Assembly (NCBI GenBank): GCA_964058805.1
Contig: CAXKVV010000318.1
Span: 1-28,388 of the forward strand
Reading direction: 5' to 3'
Length of the DNA: 28,388 nucleotides
Source of the DNA: Schoenoplectus triqueter
Taxonomy: Eukaryota; Streptophyta; Magnoliopsida; Poales; Cyperaceae
Below the pieces are notes generated by a model. That model ran no database searches. It had not been told where the DNA came from and saw only the letters and a list, made by a program, of their open reading frames with translations. Shown one piece after another: positions 1-10,672 of this stretch. The translations under genes and the position numbers were made by a program. Each line of letters starts with the position of its first letter. The stretch's first letter is position 1.

Positions 1-2046
1 ATTATCTCTAATGAGAAGTTGGAGGATACATCTGAAATGGAGGTTGATGATAATACTGGTTTTGTGGGTTCAATATTTTTCTCAGATGGTGGTTATCAGT
101 TGCTTAATTCCCTAACTTCTGGATCAAAAGTTCCCACTTTGATAATAATTGACCCAACTAAGCAACAACATTTTGTGCTTGACAAGGAAACTCGAATATG
201 CTACTCCTCTGTTGTACATTTCATAGATAGGTTCTTGAACCAGAGTCTTCCTCCCTTTATCCGTTCTGATCCTCTGGTTAGTAGTATGAAAGAATTTCCT
301 AGGCCTCCTTTTGTCAACCAAGATTTTCATGAGGCCATTTCAGTACCTAAAATTTCGGCTAATGGGTTCTGTGAATCTGTGGTGGGTTATAAAGATTGCC
401 TGGTAAATGACAAAGGCATTGATCCGGGAAATGTTACAGGGGCTTGGCGTATGGATGTTTTGGTTTTATTTAGCAATTCATGGTGTGGATTTTGCCAGAG
501 GGTGGAATTGGTTCTGCGAGAAGTCTTTCGGGCCCTTGGCAGCTTCATGTCAGTTTCAAAGGAAAGAGATGCAAATCTTACAGAAAATGAAGGTATTGTG
601 GCTCTTAACCAGAATGTTTGGAACCAATATTGAGTCTTCATATCAATGGTACAGCAACTGTACCAGCTAGCTAGAAACCGGATGAATTTCTATTTGACCA
701 TTATTTTTGAGGTGATCATATGACAATACCGAAGGCAAAGAGTTGCAAATCTTATAGAGAATGAAAAGTATTGTGGCTCTTAACAGGTTGGAACCAAGTA
801 TTACCATATTGAGTCTTCGTACAAGTGGTATAGCAACTGTACCTGCTAAATATAATTGGACAGATTTCTATTTGATCATGGTTTCTTTTTTGGTGCGATC
901 ATATGATCTTTGAGTGGATTTTAAGCATTTAGTCCTTTCTAAAATACATAATTTCTAATTATTCTCATATTAGACCTGATTTATTTTATCATTTTTCCAT
1001 TAGCAGACACAAGCAAGATGTCTCCAATGGATCTGCCATTGATATATCTCATGGATTGCAGTCTAAATGACTGCTCCCCATTTTTAAGGGCCATAGGAAA
1101 GGTAAAAGTATTACCTGAATTTGTAGTTTAAAGACAGTTCCGTTTTCGTTATTGGTCCGCGCCTTTAAATTTAAATTTAATACTGTTACATCATTGTGTT
1201 GAAACATGTAGGAGGAGATTTACCCAACTTTATTGCTTTTCCCAGCAGAGACGAAAAAACCTATTTCCTTTGACAGTACCATGTCAGTTATCAATATTTT
1301 TGAATTTTTGGATGCTAATAGCAGAAATTTCAAAAATTACAGAGGTAAGAGCAATCTCAAATCAAGGTATTACCACATAAAAAAAAGGCATTACTGATAA
1401 CTCAGTTGTCTTTTGAAAATTGGCAGGAACTTTGTGGGTGCATGTAAGAGATATGATACAAGACAAGTCAGAATCACAGGATATATCTTTAGCCATTGAG
1501 GCACATCGAATCAGTCAATTAGACTTGGCAACTGAGGTTCCCACTTTAAAATCTGACAACAAAAGATACCTCATTAAGGCGGGGTTGACTTTGTCTGCCA
1601 CTGACCACCTCGCTAATACTTCTCAATTTGAAAACTCTACTGTCCTTATTGTATCCGCTGACCTAGAAGAGGGGTTTAGAGGCCTAATAATCAACAAACG
1701 GTTGAATTGGGATATATTTAAACCAGATGCACTTATAGACAGTGTGAAGGCTGCTCCTCTTTCATACGGTGGTCCTGTGGCTGTCCAGGGTTTTCCACTT
1801 GTTAGTTTGTCTAATAAGGTTACTGATGGATATGTTGAAGTTATAAATGGGGTTTATTTTGGTGATACTGTGGCAACAAATCTTGTATTTAAGAGAATTT
1901 ACAATGGAACTGAGTCGGTTGATGGATTTTGGTTCTTTTTTGGCTTTTCAAGTTGGTTGTATGAGCAGCTCTTTGATGAGTTAGATCAAGGGGCATGGCA
2001 CCTGAGCATGTCAACTGTTGAGCGATTAGATTGGCCGGATAGGTGA
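1..2046 (+). CDS. Thioredoxin-fold / UPF0301 (AlgH, DUF179) protein, 3' part (partial at 5' edge)
   Basis: Four exons are supported: 1-592, 1007-1101, 1212-1344 and 1427-2046. All introns are GT-AG with phases 1, 0 and 1, giving 479 residues in the window; the frame is open from base 1, so the 5' part is missing. Exon 1 carries a thioredoxin-like region with a CGFC motif at 484-495 (context SNSWCGFCQRVE). Exons 2-3 continue that fold (LPLIYLMDCSLNDCSP, then EEIYPTLLLFPAETKKPISF). Exon 4 is a UPF0301/AlgH domain with the blocks GFRGLIINKRL, SYGGPV and WFFFGFSSWLYEQLFDELDQ. Plants have large proteins of this architecture, for example one in Arabidopsis that I recall as At3g19780; their biochemical role is unsettled. 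CGFC suggests disulfide chemistry, which is inference. Intron 1 contains a tandem duplication of the exon end and donor. The stop is TGA at 2044-2046. Confidence 0.85.
564..907 (+). repeat. Imperfect tandem duplication across exon 1 end / intron 1 of the AlgH-domain gene
   Basis: Bases about 564-723 recur at about 741-907. Shared blocks include GCAAATCTTA, TATTGTGGCTCTTAAC, TATTGAGTCTTC and GATCATATGA. Copy 1 contains the last 29 bases of exon 1 and the splice donor (GAAG|GTATTG). Copy 2, inside the intron, reads GAAAAGTATTG and so keeps a GT that could act as a second donor. Confidence 0.8.
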
Positions 2047-3100
2047 TGTAGCAGTCTTTTTCATAGCATTGTAAAGGTTTTGAAGGAATTAAATTTTGTA
2101 GCTGAACTAATTTCTTTTGTTTCAGAGTAAAAATATAATATTAATTTTTTTTCTTGAAAGGTTAGTGTTATACTGACAACATTAATGCACTGTTATGGGG
2201 GGGTGGGGGGGGGGGTGGGGGGTGGGGGGTGGGGGGGGGGGGATCCATAAAGGGTCAGGGTAGCTGCTCTCCTCTGAATTTTAAAAAATAATGTTTTTAG
2301 ATAATGCTTTCGGTAATCTTCTCTCCATAGAATATTTTTTTTGTCCTGTCTGATTATTTTTATTGAGAAAAAAATATTTAATATCGTGTATAATGAAATA
2401 ATTATGTAAAGATGTCAAAATATGAAGTTCTGTAAAGAAAAACTTTCTTCATCAACTTGATTATTTATTATTTTTAACTTTATTTTGTTGTTATTTTTAA
2501 TATGTAAAATGTTATTATTTTAATAGCTTTTTATTAGATAAGAATATATATTAAATTATTATTTTTTTATTTAGTATCTAATTAGTTAATGGATTTGAAT
2601 TCAATAAGTTATTACAATCCGATAATTGTCTCTCCCGATCAAAATCCTGCATCCGTCCCTGACTGTATTTGCTTGACAGTGCCAATTAAATATAGGCGAA
2701 CCATATCTTTTGAGGCCATTTTTTTTTGTCAGATTCATCAAGTCTACCAACTTATGGTGGGTTCTATTTTTGCTTAGCTCCTGTGCTTGTAGCAAATTTC
2801 ATAATTGCAAGTAACATATGGACTGGTTGAGTATGCTCTATCTGCTATTATGTAAAAGGATAATAAATATTGCTATACATGGCTTAGTGATATCAGAGTT
2901 GGAAATCTTTGGAGGTTGATATGAATACAGTATCACATGAAAAACACGACTTCTAGTCATCGGAGTCGCTAACGGAATGGTTCTCATGACTTTTACAGGG
3001 TATTTGTTGGGCTCAAAGACGAGTTTTTCTTAAGAGAAAACAACAGTATAACACAAAAAAGTCGGGGCACATACGTGTATGATTACGTAAAAAGATGGAG
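2047..3100. other. Intergenic region downstream of the AlgH-domain gene
   Basis: This is AT-rich DNA with no convincing gene. The first ~100 bases should contain the 3' UTR and poly(A) site of the upstream gene. Apart from the G-run tract at 2197-2242 I see only A/T homopolymers and a PBS-like string at about 2889 (TGATATCAGAG) without a convincing LTR. Confidence 0.6.
2197..2242 (+). repeat. G-run tract with single-T spacers (G-quadruplex-prone)
   Basis: Five G runs of 7, 11, 6, 6 and 12 bases are separated by single T residues, in otherwise AT-rich DNA about 150 bases past the AlgH-domain gene stop codon. G runs with one-base loops are the classic pattern for a parallel G-quadruplex, on the sense strand of the upstream gene. 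Exact run lengths may be unreliable because homopolymers are error-prone in sequencing. Confidence 0.85.
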
Positions 3101-4285
3101 ACATTACGTGAGGTGTCGCACTTACATCTGATGGAGCAGATATAATAGATGCTATTTATATCAGAAAACTTATGTTAAAAGCCTTTCGCATCAGAAAGCT
3201 GATGCAAAGTGCAGATATAAATACGTTTGATGATGATAATTAATTGTATCTGATTTTTTATTTGCATCAGATAAGACAGATATAAGATTTACTGTCATTT
3301 TTATTTGTTACCTGAAGCGAATATTAGTTTTTTTGCAGGCATATTACTGATGGAACTGTGTGCATTAGCATTCGCTTTCCTAAACCTAATGTGTTTGATA
3401 CCTAATTGCTGATATAATTATTGATATTAGCATATATTAATATGATGATAATTTGCCTTTTTGCATATGTTAATTTATTGATATCTTCTTTTATTTGTAT
3501 CTGCTAATGTGATGTCATATTTTTTTTTTACTTGCATCCGTAAACCCAACATTCATATCAAGATTTTCCAAAATATTAACATTCATATCACGATTTAAAT
3601 CCAACAAATCTAATGTCGTTCATACTAAGATTTCTCAAAATACTAATAAATGTACCCGCTCTTACATGCGGTCCCTTATATTTACAATAATTTAATTTTT
3701 AATTGGAAAATTACCAAAAAAAAATACTTACATATTCAAAATTTGTAAAATTTCAGAAAAAGGGTTAAAATTACAACTGTAGCAAAATAACCTACTGGAG
3801 TATACAAATCAGAGATCGAATGGAAAAAAATGAAAGCATTGACGGGTCCCAAGTGAGAGGTCAGCACCATAGTTCATCCTAACCGAGCTGCAGTTGCCAT
3901 AATCTAAAAACTTGTTAGTTTTCACGACATATTCAAATGATAATTAGGTAATTAGCCAAAATAATGGTTAAGAACTTCAAAAAACTTAAAATCATAACAT
4001 AATCTTACTAAATTCTTGTATTTAAATAAACTGATATTTATGCTATATTAATCTCCATTGCATTTATATGCTTTCCCTTTATTTCACCATGCAGAAATTG
4101 TGCTATCACTTCCACTATAAAATGCACTACCAAGCATAATAAAATTACATATTAGATAATGTTATTCCAACTTTATCAGTCAGCACCATTTATAGCCTCA
4201 ATAGTGAGGACCTCTTTTGTTGATGTTTTGAGTAGTGCAAGTAGTTGTGTGCTACTGGTGGCACCTATAAGGCAGAGGCGCGAGG

Positions 4286-4364
4286 GAGTGGGGCGCCCTT
4301 GGTCGAAAGTAGAGCCAGCTGGAGTTTTGGAGTTTTGGAATTTTGGAGTGGGGCGCCCTTGGTC
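4286..4364 (+). repeat. 19-bp direct repeat with 60-bp period in the GC-rich patch
   Basis: GAGTGGGGCGCCCTTGGTC occurs at 4286-4304 and 4346-4364. Between them lies a run of GGAGTTTT/GGAATTTT units (4321-4345). The repeat lies in the only GC-rich stretch of the CACTA-like region. Confidence 0.85.
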
Positions 4365-4602
4365 TATGAAGAGGGCTTCGGTTGCGCGGCCACCTCGCGA
4401 GCCAAAAATGTGCGGCGGATCGAGTGGGTAAGGTGGAACCGGAGTGAGGGAGATCTCCTCCCAGGCGGTGCTGATCGGGACCAAGGACAAGGTATTTGAG
4501 AGAGAGCGGCACGAAAAAAGATTTAGGGATAGGTCTGGGTTGCGAGTCGCGCAGAAAAATATGAATTATATATTTTGATATCGAGTCGAGTTTCGAGCGA
4601 GC

Positions 4603-4718
4603 TGATGTGCATCAACATTCAAATAAAATTAGTATATATATTTGTATCTGCTAAGTTGATGTGCATCAGCATAAAAAATATCATATTTATTTGTATCTGT
4701 GAGTACTGATGTGCATCA
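4603..4718 (+). repeat. Three copies of near-palindrome TGATGTGCATCA
   Basis: The 12-mer occurs at 4603-4614, 4657-4668 and 4707-4718, spaced 54 and 50 bases. It is a near-perfect palindrome with arms TGATG and CATCA. Its place just inside the right terminus fits the subterminal repeats that transposase binds in CACTA elements; that role is inference. Confidence 0.75.
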
Positions 4719-4933
4719 GTATTCTAGTGCATCTCTATTCATTCATTTTCAGAAAAAAATAACTAAATTTACTTGCATCCGCAAAATAGATACAAATTTA
4801 TACTTGCATCAGTTTTTCTAATGCAATATGTTTAAATCAAAATTTCAAGGTCAATTTTTTTTTGTTGATGTTAAAAAAAAGTGCAGATACAATTGATCAT
4901 TTCCGAATGCAAATACGATACCCTCTTGTAGTG

Positions 4934-5212
4934 AGAAGTTGATTTCTATTCTAAACACAGAGTAATCAGTATTCTAAGATATTAGATATGTAATACGCCT
5001 ACAGCAAATCTGTTAAATTTTCTAATTGCATATGAAATACTCTTATTATACTAAAGAGAGAATATAACGTTTTATGGGTTTGCACACGCAGAACGGTGGA
5101 GAGAGGAAAGAAGTGAAAATGTACGGACTAAACTCTAGAAAACATATTAAGAAAGAGTTTGTCAAAGTGAAGGAAAACCAAAAGAATAATTGCTTCTAAT
5201 AGTCCTTCATTA
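4934..5212. other. Spacer between CACTA-like end and duplicated segment
   Basis: No gene is seen. About 48 bases at 4988-5035 (TGTAATACGCCTACAGCAAA...) resemble 21505-21551, next to the second copy of the 158-bp segment. Here the two homologous pieces are separated by about 170 extra bases, so the duplicated unit probably began near 4988. Confidence 0.5.
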
Positions 5213-5370
5213 AAACTATTGTGCTCTTGATGAATACCCTTTACATCGTCATCTAAAATGGTGCGCTCTCTATAAATCCTGGTCAGCAATAATTGCTCCT
5301 TTTTGCTGCAGGTAGATCATGTCAACCTCTGAACCTCCCACAGAGAAGGTGCAATTAGGAAACATCTATG
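5213..5370 (+). repeat. 158-bp duplicated segment, copy 1
   Basis: This matches 21552-21709 base for base in length, with four substitutions (about 97.5% identity) and the same orientation. Copy 2 stops exactly where the AT-rich TIR element begins, whereas copy 1 continues into the S/T/P-rich coding-like stretch at 5319-5907. Confidence 0.9.
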
Positions 5371-5907
5371 TAGTTCCGGATGCTTAAGTCGTGGATCGAT
5401 CCTCGAGTGAAGTTGTCCTAAATTTTACATCTCCAGCCACAGAGACTGTAACCTCTGTCACATCTACCAGCACTGCAACTCCCGTCTCTTCTTCTCAAGT
5501 CCTTGAACCTGGTCAATTGTCACCTGGGGCTGGGGGCATGAATGGAATCCTCGGCTAGAGATGGTTCTCCGGTTCTGTTGCAGACCGTGCCGCTGCTGTA
5601 TCAGAACCAAATACCAGGACAAAGCCCTGTACTGCAACCTCAATGGCCTCATCAACCACCTCAAGCTGGAGCTTTTCAGCGTGCCCCTCTCCAATCTAAC
5701 CCTGGTACTATTCATATGGTTCAGCATCCAGTTGTTTTGTCAGGTACCACCCCTAGCTACCTACTGTATTGTACCACAGAGCTCTGATGGAACCCGTACA
5801 GGTAGTAAATTATCTGGTTTCGTGCCAATGATCTTTCAAAAAATCACAATTTCGTTACATCTTCAAGTTCCTTTTATTTTCCTGGTAACCCTTCTCAAAA
5901 CTCGATG
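5319..5907 (+). pseudogene. Unrecognised degraded coding fragment (S/T/P- and Q/P-rich)
   Basis: An ATG at 5319 opens a frame starting MSTSEPPTEKVQLGNIY, broken by TAA at 5385 and TAG at 5557; between the stops it is Ser/Thr/Pro-rich. A second frame (5542-5787) is Gln/Pro-rich (PVLQPQWPHQPPQAGAFQ), and a third (about 5818-5907) reads SSSSFYFPGNPSQNS. The low-complexity composition shifting between frames looks like one old reading frame broken by indels, perhaps a retroelement gag-like or disordered protein. I do not recognise a family. The first 52 bases are repeated at 21658-21709. Confidence 0.3.
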
Positions 5908-8900
5908 AAGAGAGAGATAGAAATAACCAACCTTCTTCTCCCTTTGGTAAATCCAAGATTGAGTTTTTTTTCTTGTCCGTGTAGAGGTCACAGATTCAAA
6001 ATTCAGATAAAATTATTTATGGATAATTAAAAGATGGTAAATTAGACTCTTATGTTTACTAAAAAAAATTGAGTTATTCTATAGAGAGAGGAGAAAGGAA
6101 GAGAGATAGAGAAAAGATAATATTCTCTGAATATTCAAACATGTAAATTAATACTCTTTAATAGATACCATATTTGTATTTAAGTTAAATGAGTTATTCC
6201 ATGAGGCAACTGTAAAAGCATTAGGAACAAGCTGGATCCATTATTATTTTAACTAAGTTTTGATATAAAGCAAAAATAACAGTTACATAGATAATGTACC
6301 CTTAATAATTTCATCTGATATTAATTCATTATCTATGCATATATCAGCAGGAACTTTAAGTATGATGCTAATAAAGGAAGAGGAATGGTTTGACACAGAA
6401 ATTGAATAGAAAATTTCTCTTAATTAGTAGTATGTTTCACTTTAGGTTATAAGATCATTTCTCTTCCTTTCGGATTTCCTTGTCTGTTGTATTGTTTGTG
6501 ATTTTGTCACAGCTGCATATGGTAAGTTGGAGGCAAAGCGAAATTGCAAATTAAGTTTGAAGAGAAGATTAGCCAAATTTAAGGTAGTTAAGAAATAAAT
6601 AACTTTGCAAATGTTGTCAATTCCATGTTGTACTGATATTCACTAGCTTAATTCCTTAGTAGGTAGGTACTTCTAAATGCTCAGTACTAGGAATTGTTAA
6701 ATTTATTCTAAGATACCGGGGTGTGGTACCAATATGGATTTATGTTTCTTTAATGAAACGGATGGTAAATACCACTTTTTAAAATGAAAATGAAAAGTTG
6801 AAAGAAAAACAGCTAGAAGACATATTTGAGGGATTTTTGTTGGGTTGAAAAGATTTTCTCTATTAGAAAATATGAAGGTTTTGATTACTGTAAGAATATA
6901 ATCATAACATTCATTGAACTATGTAGCTTATGTGATAAATCTTTCCATAATATATAGGTAGTTGATTAGTTTAAGAATTTATATGAATCTTTTTATAAAA
7001 AATTTCTATCTAATGAAGGATCTTTCCATAACCAGGCATCCTTGCATTTCATGATTATGGACCCCTTTATCTAAACTCAGATCTCAATTTGTCTGCCATG
7101 TAGCCGAAGATTACACGCCCACAACCACAATCCTGGTCACGTGGAATCCAAATGTAACATGCCCCAAAGATTTTCCTGGAATCCACTGCTCCAAATCCCA
7201 GAGGTATAAGGTTTTATTTGGAAAGGAGAGAAAAAGAACAAGACAAATAACTTATCCCATGGCTTCCACACGCTGCACAGTTTATATGATTCATGACGAG
7301 GAAAACAAGCCGGACCCACATGCCTCCTCTAAGGTCAGGATTTTAAATTGAGGGAAGTCGAGATTGAAGGGATCAGATATTTACTACTAAGAGAAAATAT
7401 TAGAAGGGGCTTAATATATATTTTTTTAATTTTTTTACAAAATTATACATATTTTTCGAACATTTTTGAAAAATCAAGGGGGTCGTACCCACCCAGTCCC
7501 TCTTAGATCCGTCCTTGACCTCCTCCACGAATATATTAAATTATCTTCAAATATGAATTTATGTTGATCAATAAACATGTTATATTAAAATCATATGGGA
7601 TACAAATTTTTTGAGATGTTTAAGTACTTGTTTTAGACTTTTTAATGGTGACATACTTTCATATATAAATAATGATTATTTTATTAATATTTTAGAGTCA
7701 TTCTAGAAATCTGAAATAAAATAAAAAAAATTATCCCATAATATTTTGATTTGACGAATTTATGGAACTATATAAGTTAAATAAATCAAAATTTTAAAAT
7801 AATTTATATTATCACAATAAAAGAGGACCTAACAAAACTAGTACTAGAAACAATGTATCGGTTAACAATATATCTGGGTTCAACACTTCCACTGAGGCCC
7901 CATTTGCAGCCATCCCAAGGGCTAATGTCCAAATGAGAAAAAAAAATTATACGAGTGAATTAATTTCTTTCTCATCTGAATAGTAACAAATGGGCAGCAA
8001 CTGAACCAAGGAGATTGGTATGGGAAATATGTCTGGGTTCAGGGGCATTTCGGATATACTAATTTATGTCAAACCAAACACTTTTTTATTTTATTCTACG
8101 TAGAAAAAACAGTCAACAAATAAATCATATTAAAATCTTCTATCCAAAAGATTCATAAAGAAAATTACAAAAATGCATTTATATATGCTTACGAATAGAA
8201 TTTTCGCTTTTAAAGTTTTGAATCATGATGCTCATAGTCTGAAATTTGCTTTCTGCATTACGCATTTTGCAGAGATATCAACGATTTTAACAAACGAAAT
8301 TAGTAGGAAAAGATATATCATATAGAAATGAGGGTATTTTTGGAATTAAAAAAATACATCTCAAAAATACAGTGATATTTTACTGAACTTAATTAAAAAT
8401 GAACAAAAAAATATAAGTGTGGCAAAATACTAAATAAATTTATTTTAGAGTGGCATTAGAGAGAGTTAAAGTTTTGAAGTGACATTTTGCTAAATTTAAA
8501 GTTTTGAGGTGGCATGAGACTAATTTTTCCACAATAAATATATATTTTAATTAAAAATGTACAACAACTATATTAGAGTGGAAAATTTCTAAAGTATCTG
8601 AGTTTGAAATGATATTAAACTAAATTTGAAGTTTGAAATAGTATTTTTCAAATTTCTGAATTTTGAAAAAAAAATTTCTTTTAATTTTTACAAATATTTC
8701 AAGTTTCTCAAAAAATTTGGCATGTGCAAAATGCATAATTCCTGCTGAATTTCTGTTATTTTAATTTATACGCTAAATCATACCTTGGACTGCAAACGAG
8801 TATTTCGTGCACGACTCCGAGCAAATCATTGAGTATTTTATGCAGTCCTAAATTCATGTCGCTATCAAACTAATTAATCTTCATTTCATTTCGGCCTCTT

Positions 8901-8965
8901 ATCAAAATCCATGGAAATTGGAAATATGTTTGATAGTTCGTCTCCTTCCTGGCATGGTAGATGAT
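5908..8965. other. Long AT-rich intergenic region with repeat debris
   Basis: No gene is supported over 3 kb. A stretch near 7480-7510 (GTACCCACCCAGTCCCTC, then GATCCGTCCTTGAC) resembles sequences common at the edges of plant repeats, but I cannot assign it. About 8380-8670 holds degenerate repeats of an AAAGTTTTGARGTGRCAT motif. The right end abuts the copia target site. Confidence 0.5.
7867..8041. repeat. Short foldback flanked by 16-bp direct repeats (possible small MITE)
   Basis: AATATATCTGGGTTCA (7867-7882) and AATATGTCTGGGTTCA (8026-8041) flank a 143-bp interval. Inside it GCCCCATTTG (from about 7896) is roughly inverted by CAAATGGGCA (about 7987-7996). No transposase is seen, and the direct repeat is longer than the target duplications of common plant MITEs. 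Confidence 0.3.
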
Positions 8966-9237
8966 TGTGAAAAATGAAGAAAAACAGAATGAAGAATGAT
9001 TAGTTTTTATTGCTAATTGTTTCTTATCTTTACAAGCGATATGTACATGATTATTTATAGGCTAGTTGTATTAGCCGTTGGAGAGTTTTCTAAATAACAA
9101 GTACAAGATTATTTACCTAATTACATCCTTATTATGAGCTAGGTACCAGATATGGATGCTAGCCCTTATTTGTTCTTATTTACAGCCTATGATGAATATT
9201 CTGAGGCTATCATTCCTATTTTATCTATTTCTCAACA
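8966..9237 (-). repeat. 3' LTR of the copia element
   Basis: The 272-bp LTR runs TGTTGAGAAATAG... to ...CATTTTTCACA on the minus strand. It matches the 5' LTR except for 8 transitions. The pol frame ends with a stop 13 bases inside this LTR. Confidence 0.97.
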
Positions 9238-10672
9238 CTCCCCCTCAAGTGGGGTTCGAATAAATTTATTGAACCCAACTTGTCGAGTATGTTCAGATGG
9301 CTGTTCTTGTCGAGTGCTTTTGTGAAAATATCTGCCAGTTGTTCTTTGCTTCTGACAAATGAAGTTTCTATTTCCCCTGACTGCACTTTTTCTCTAACAA
9401 AGTGACAGTCCACCTCTATATGCTTTGTCCTCTCGTGGAAGACCGGGTTGGATGCAATATGCCGTGCAGCTTGATTATCACAATACATTTTCATGGTCCT
9501 TGTATGCTCTATTTTCATGTCACTGAGTAATTGCTTGATCCAGATAAGCTCACTTGCTGTGAATGCCATGGCTCGATATTCTGCTTCTGCACTTGATCTA
9601 GCCACAACATTCTGCTTCTTGCTTTTCCAAGTGACCAAGTTGCCACCTACAAATGTACAAAATCCTGTGGTTGATTTCCTATCGCAGCTGCCGGCCCAAT
9701 CTGCATCAGAAAAACCAACCACATTGTTAGAATTATTTTTCTTCATCCATATTCCTTGACCTGGAGTGCCTTTAAGATACCTCAATATTCTATCAATTGC
9801 ACTTAAGTGGCTGGTACATGGAGCATGCATAAACTGACTCATAACACTAACTGCAAAGGCAATATCAGGTCTGGTTACGGTAAGATAAATTAATTTTCCT
9901 ACCATTCTTTGATATTGTCCTATGTCAGATAATGTCTCACCATCTTCAATTTCTAATTTAATATTTGTCTCCATAGGAGTACTAGCTGGTTTGGCTCCTA
10001 ATTTACCAGTCTCTTTTAACAGGTCAAGAATATATTTTCTTTGGCATAGGAATAATCCTTTACTCGAGTGGGCTATTTCTATTCCAAGAAAGTATGAAAG
10101 TTTTCCGAGGTCCTTAATGTCAAATTCTCTTTTTAAATATTGCTTGACTCTTTTAATTTCCTCATTATTATTTCCAGTAATGATAATGTCATCTACATAA
10201 ACAAGAATAATAATAGTGGTGTTTTGTAAATGCTTGATAAACATAGAGGAATCAACAGTACTTTTAAAAAAATTAATTTTTAAGAGAGAAAAGTTTAGTT
10301 TAGCATACCATACTCTTGGAGATTGCTTCAGACCATATATTGCCCTTTTTAGTTTACACACCTGTGATGGGTTAGACTCATTTTTGTGGCCCGGAGGAAG
10401 AGTCATATAGACTTCCTCTTCTAAATTCCCTTGAAGGAATGCATTTTTTACATCCATTTGAAATAAATCCCATCCCAAGTTGGTGGCTACTGATAGCAAA
10501 ATTCTAACAGTATTTATTTTTGCTACAGGTGCAAAAGTCTCTTGATAGTCAATACCATAAGTTTGAGTAAATCCCTTGGCCACTAATCTAGCTTTATACC
10601 TTTCAATTGTACCGCCACAATTGTATTTGATTTTGTATACCCATTTGCAACCTACGGGTTTTTTGTTTTTTT
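9225..10672 (-). pseudogene. Copia pol: reverse transcriptase and RNase H
   Basis: This is an open frame of the RVT_2 type. It includes KARLVAKGF, the catalytic block FQMDVKNAFLQGNLEEEVYM, and YVDD at 10188-10199. A linker leads to the RNase H domain (DADWAGSCDRKSTTGF, SSAEAEYRAM, YCDNQAA, RTKHIEVDCHF). The frame is intact from about 10672 to its stop at 9225, which lies inside the 3' LTR. It is offset by one base from the upstream integrase frame at a run of seven A residues (minus strand; 10666-10672). It would normally be the C-terminal part of a single polyprotein, so this copy could not make it without a frame change. Confidence 0.92.
9238..9250 (-). other. Polypurine tract of the copia element
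   Basis: On the minus strand ACTTGAGGGGGAG lies immediately upstream of the 3' LTR, where plus-strand DNA priming occurs in LTR retroelements. The same bases encode the C-terminal residues of pol (LRG...). Confidence 0.85.

Larger units (their letters stand above)
3100..4933. mobile_element. CACTA-like transposon remnant, right terminus at 4933
   Basis: The right end reads CCCTCTTGTAGTG (4921-4933), the inverse of a CACTACAAGAGGG terminus typical of plant CACTA (CMC/EnSpm) elements. Both flanks of the region carry GCATC/GATGC-rich motifs resembling the subterminal repeats of such elements: near 3188-3210, 3260 and 3533 on the left, 4603-4718 and 4770-4810 on the right. Between them is a GC-rich patch (about 4255-4520) that does not code convincingly. 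I cannot identify a matching left CACTA end or a 3-bp target duplication, so the left boundary is approximate and no transposase is present. Confidence 0.45.

Noticed and set aside
387..670. Alternative frames over exon 1 of the AlgH-domain gene
   Set aside because: The thioredoxin-like frame is continuous from base 1 and splices into exon 2; the others have no domain support.
2885..2900. PBS-like string TGATATCAGAGTTGG
   Set aside because: It resembles the Met-tRNA primer site, but there is no LTR-like end before it and no gag after it.
4159..4512. Overlapping open frames on both strands (84-104 codons) in the GC-rich patch
   Set aside because: Several frames are open at once because stop codons are rare in GC-rich sequence; none has a domain, and the patch contains a 60-bp-period repeat.
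7137..7319. 60-codon minus-strand frame near 7.2 kb
   Set aside because: Short, no motif and no supporting gene context.
9493..10410. Plus-strand open frames opposite the copia reverse transcriptase
   Set aside because: They are antisense shadows of the pol coding sequence, without domains.
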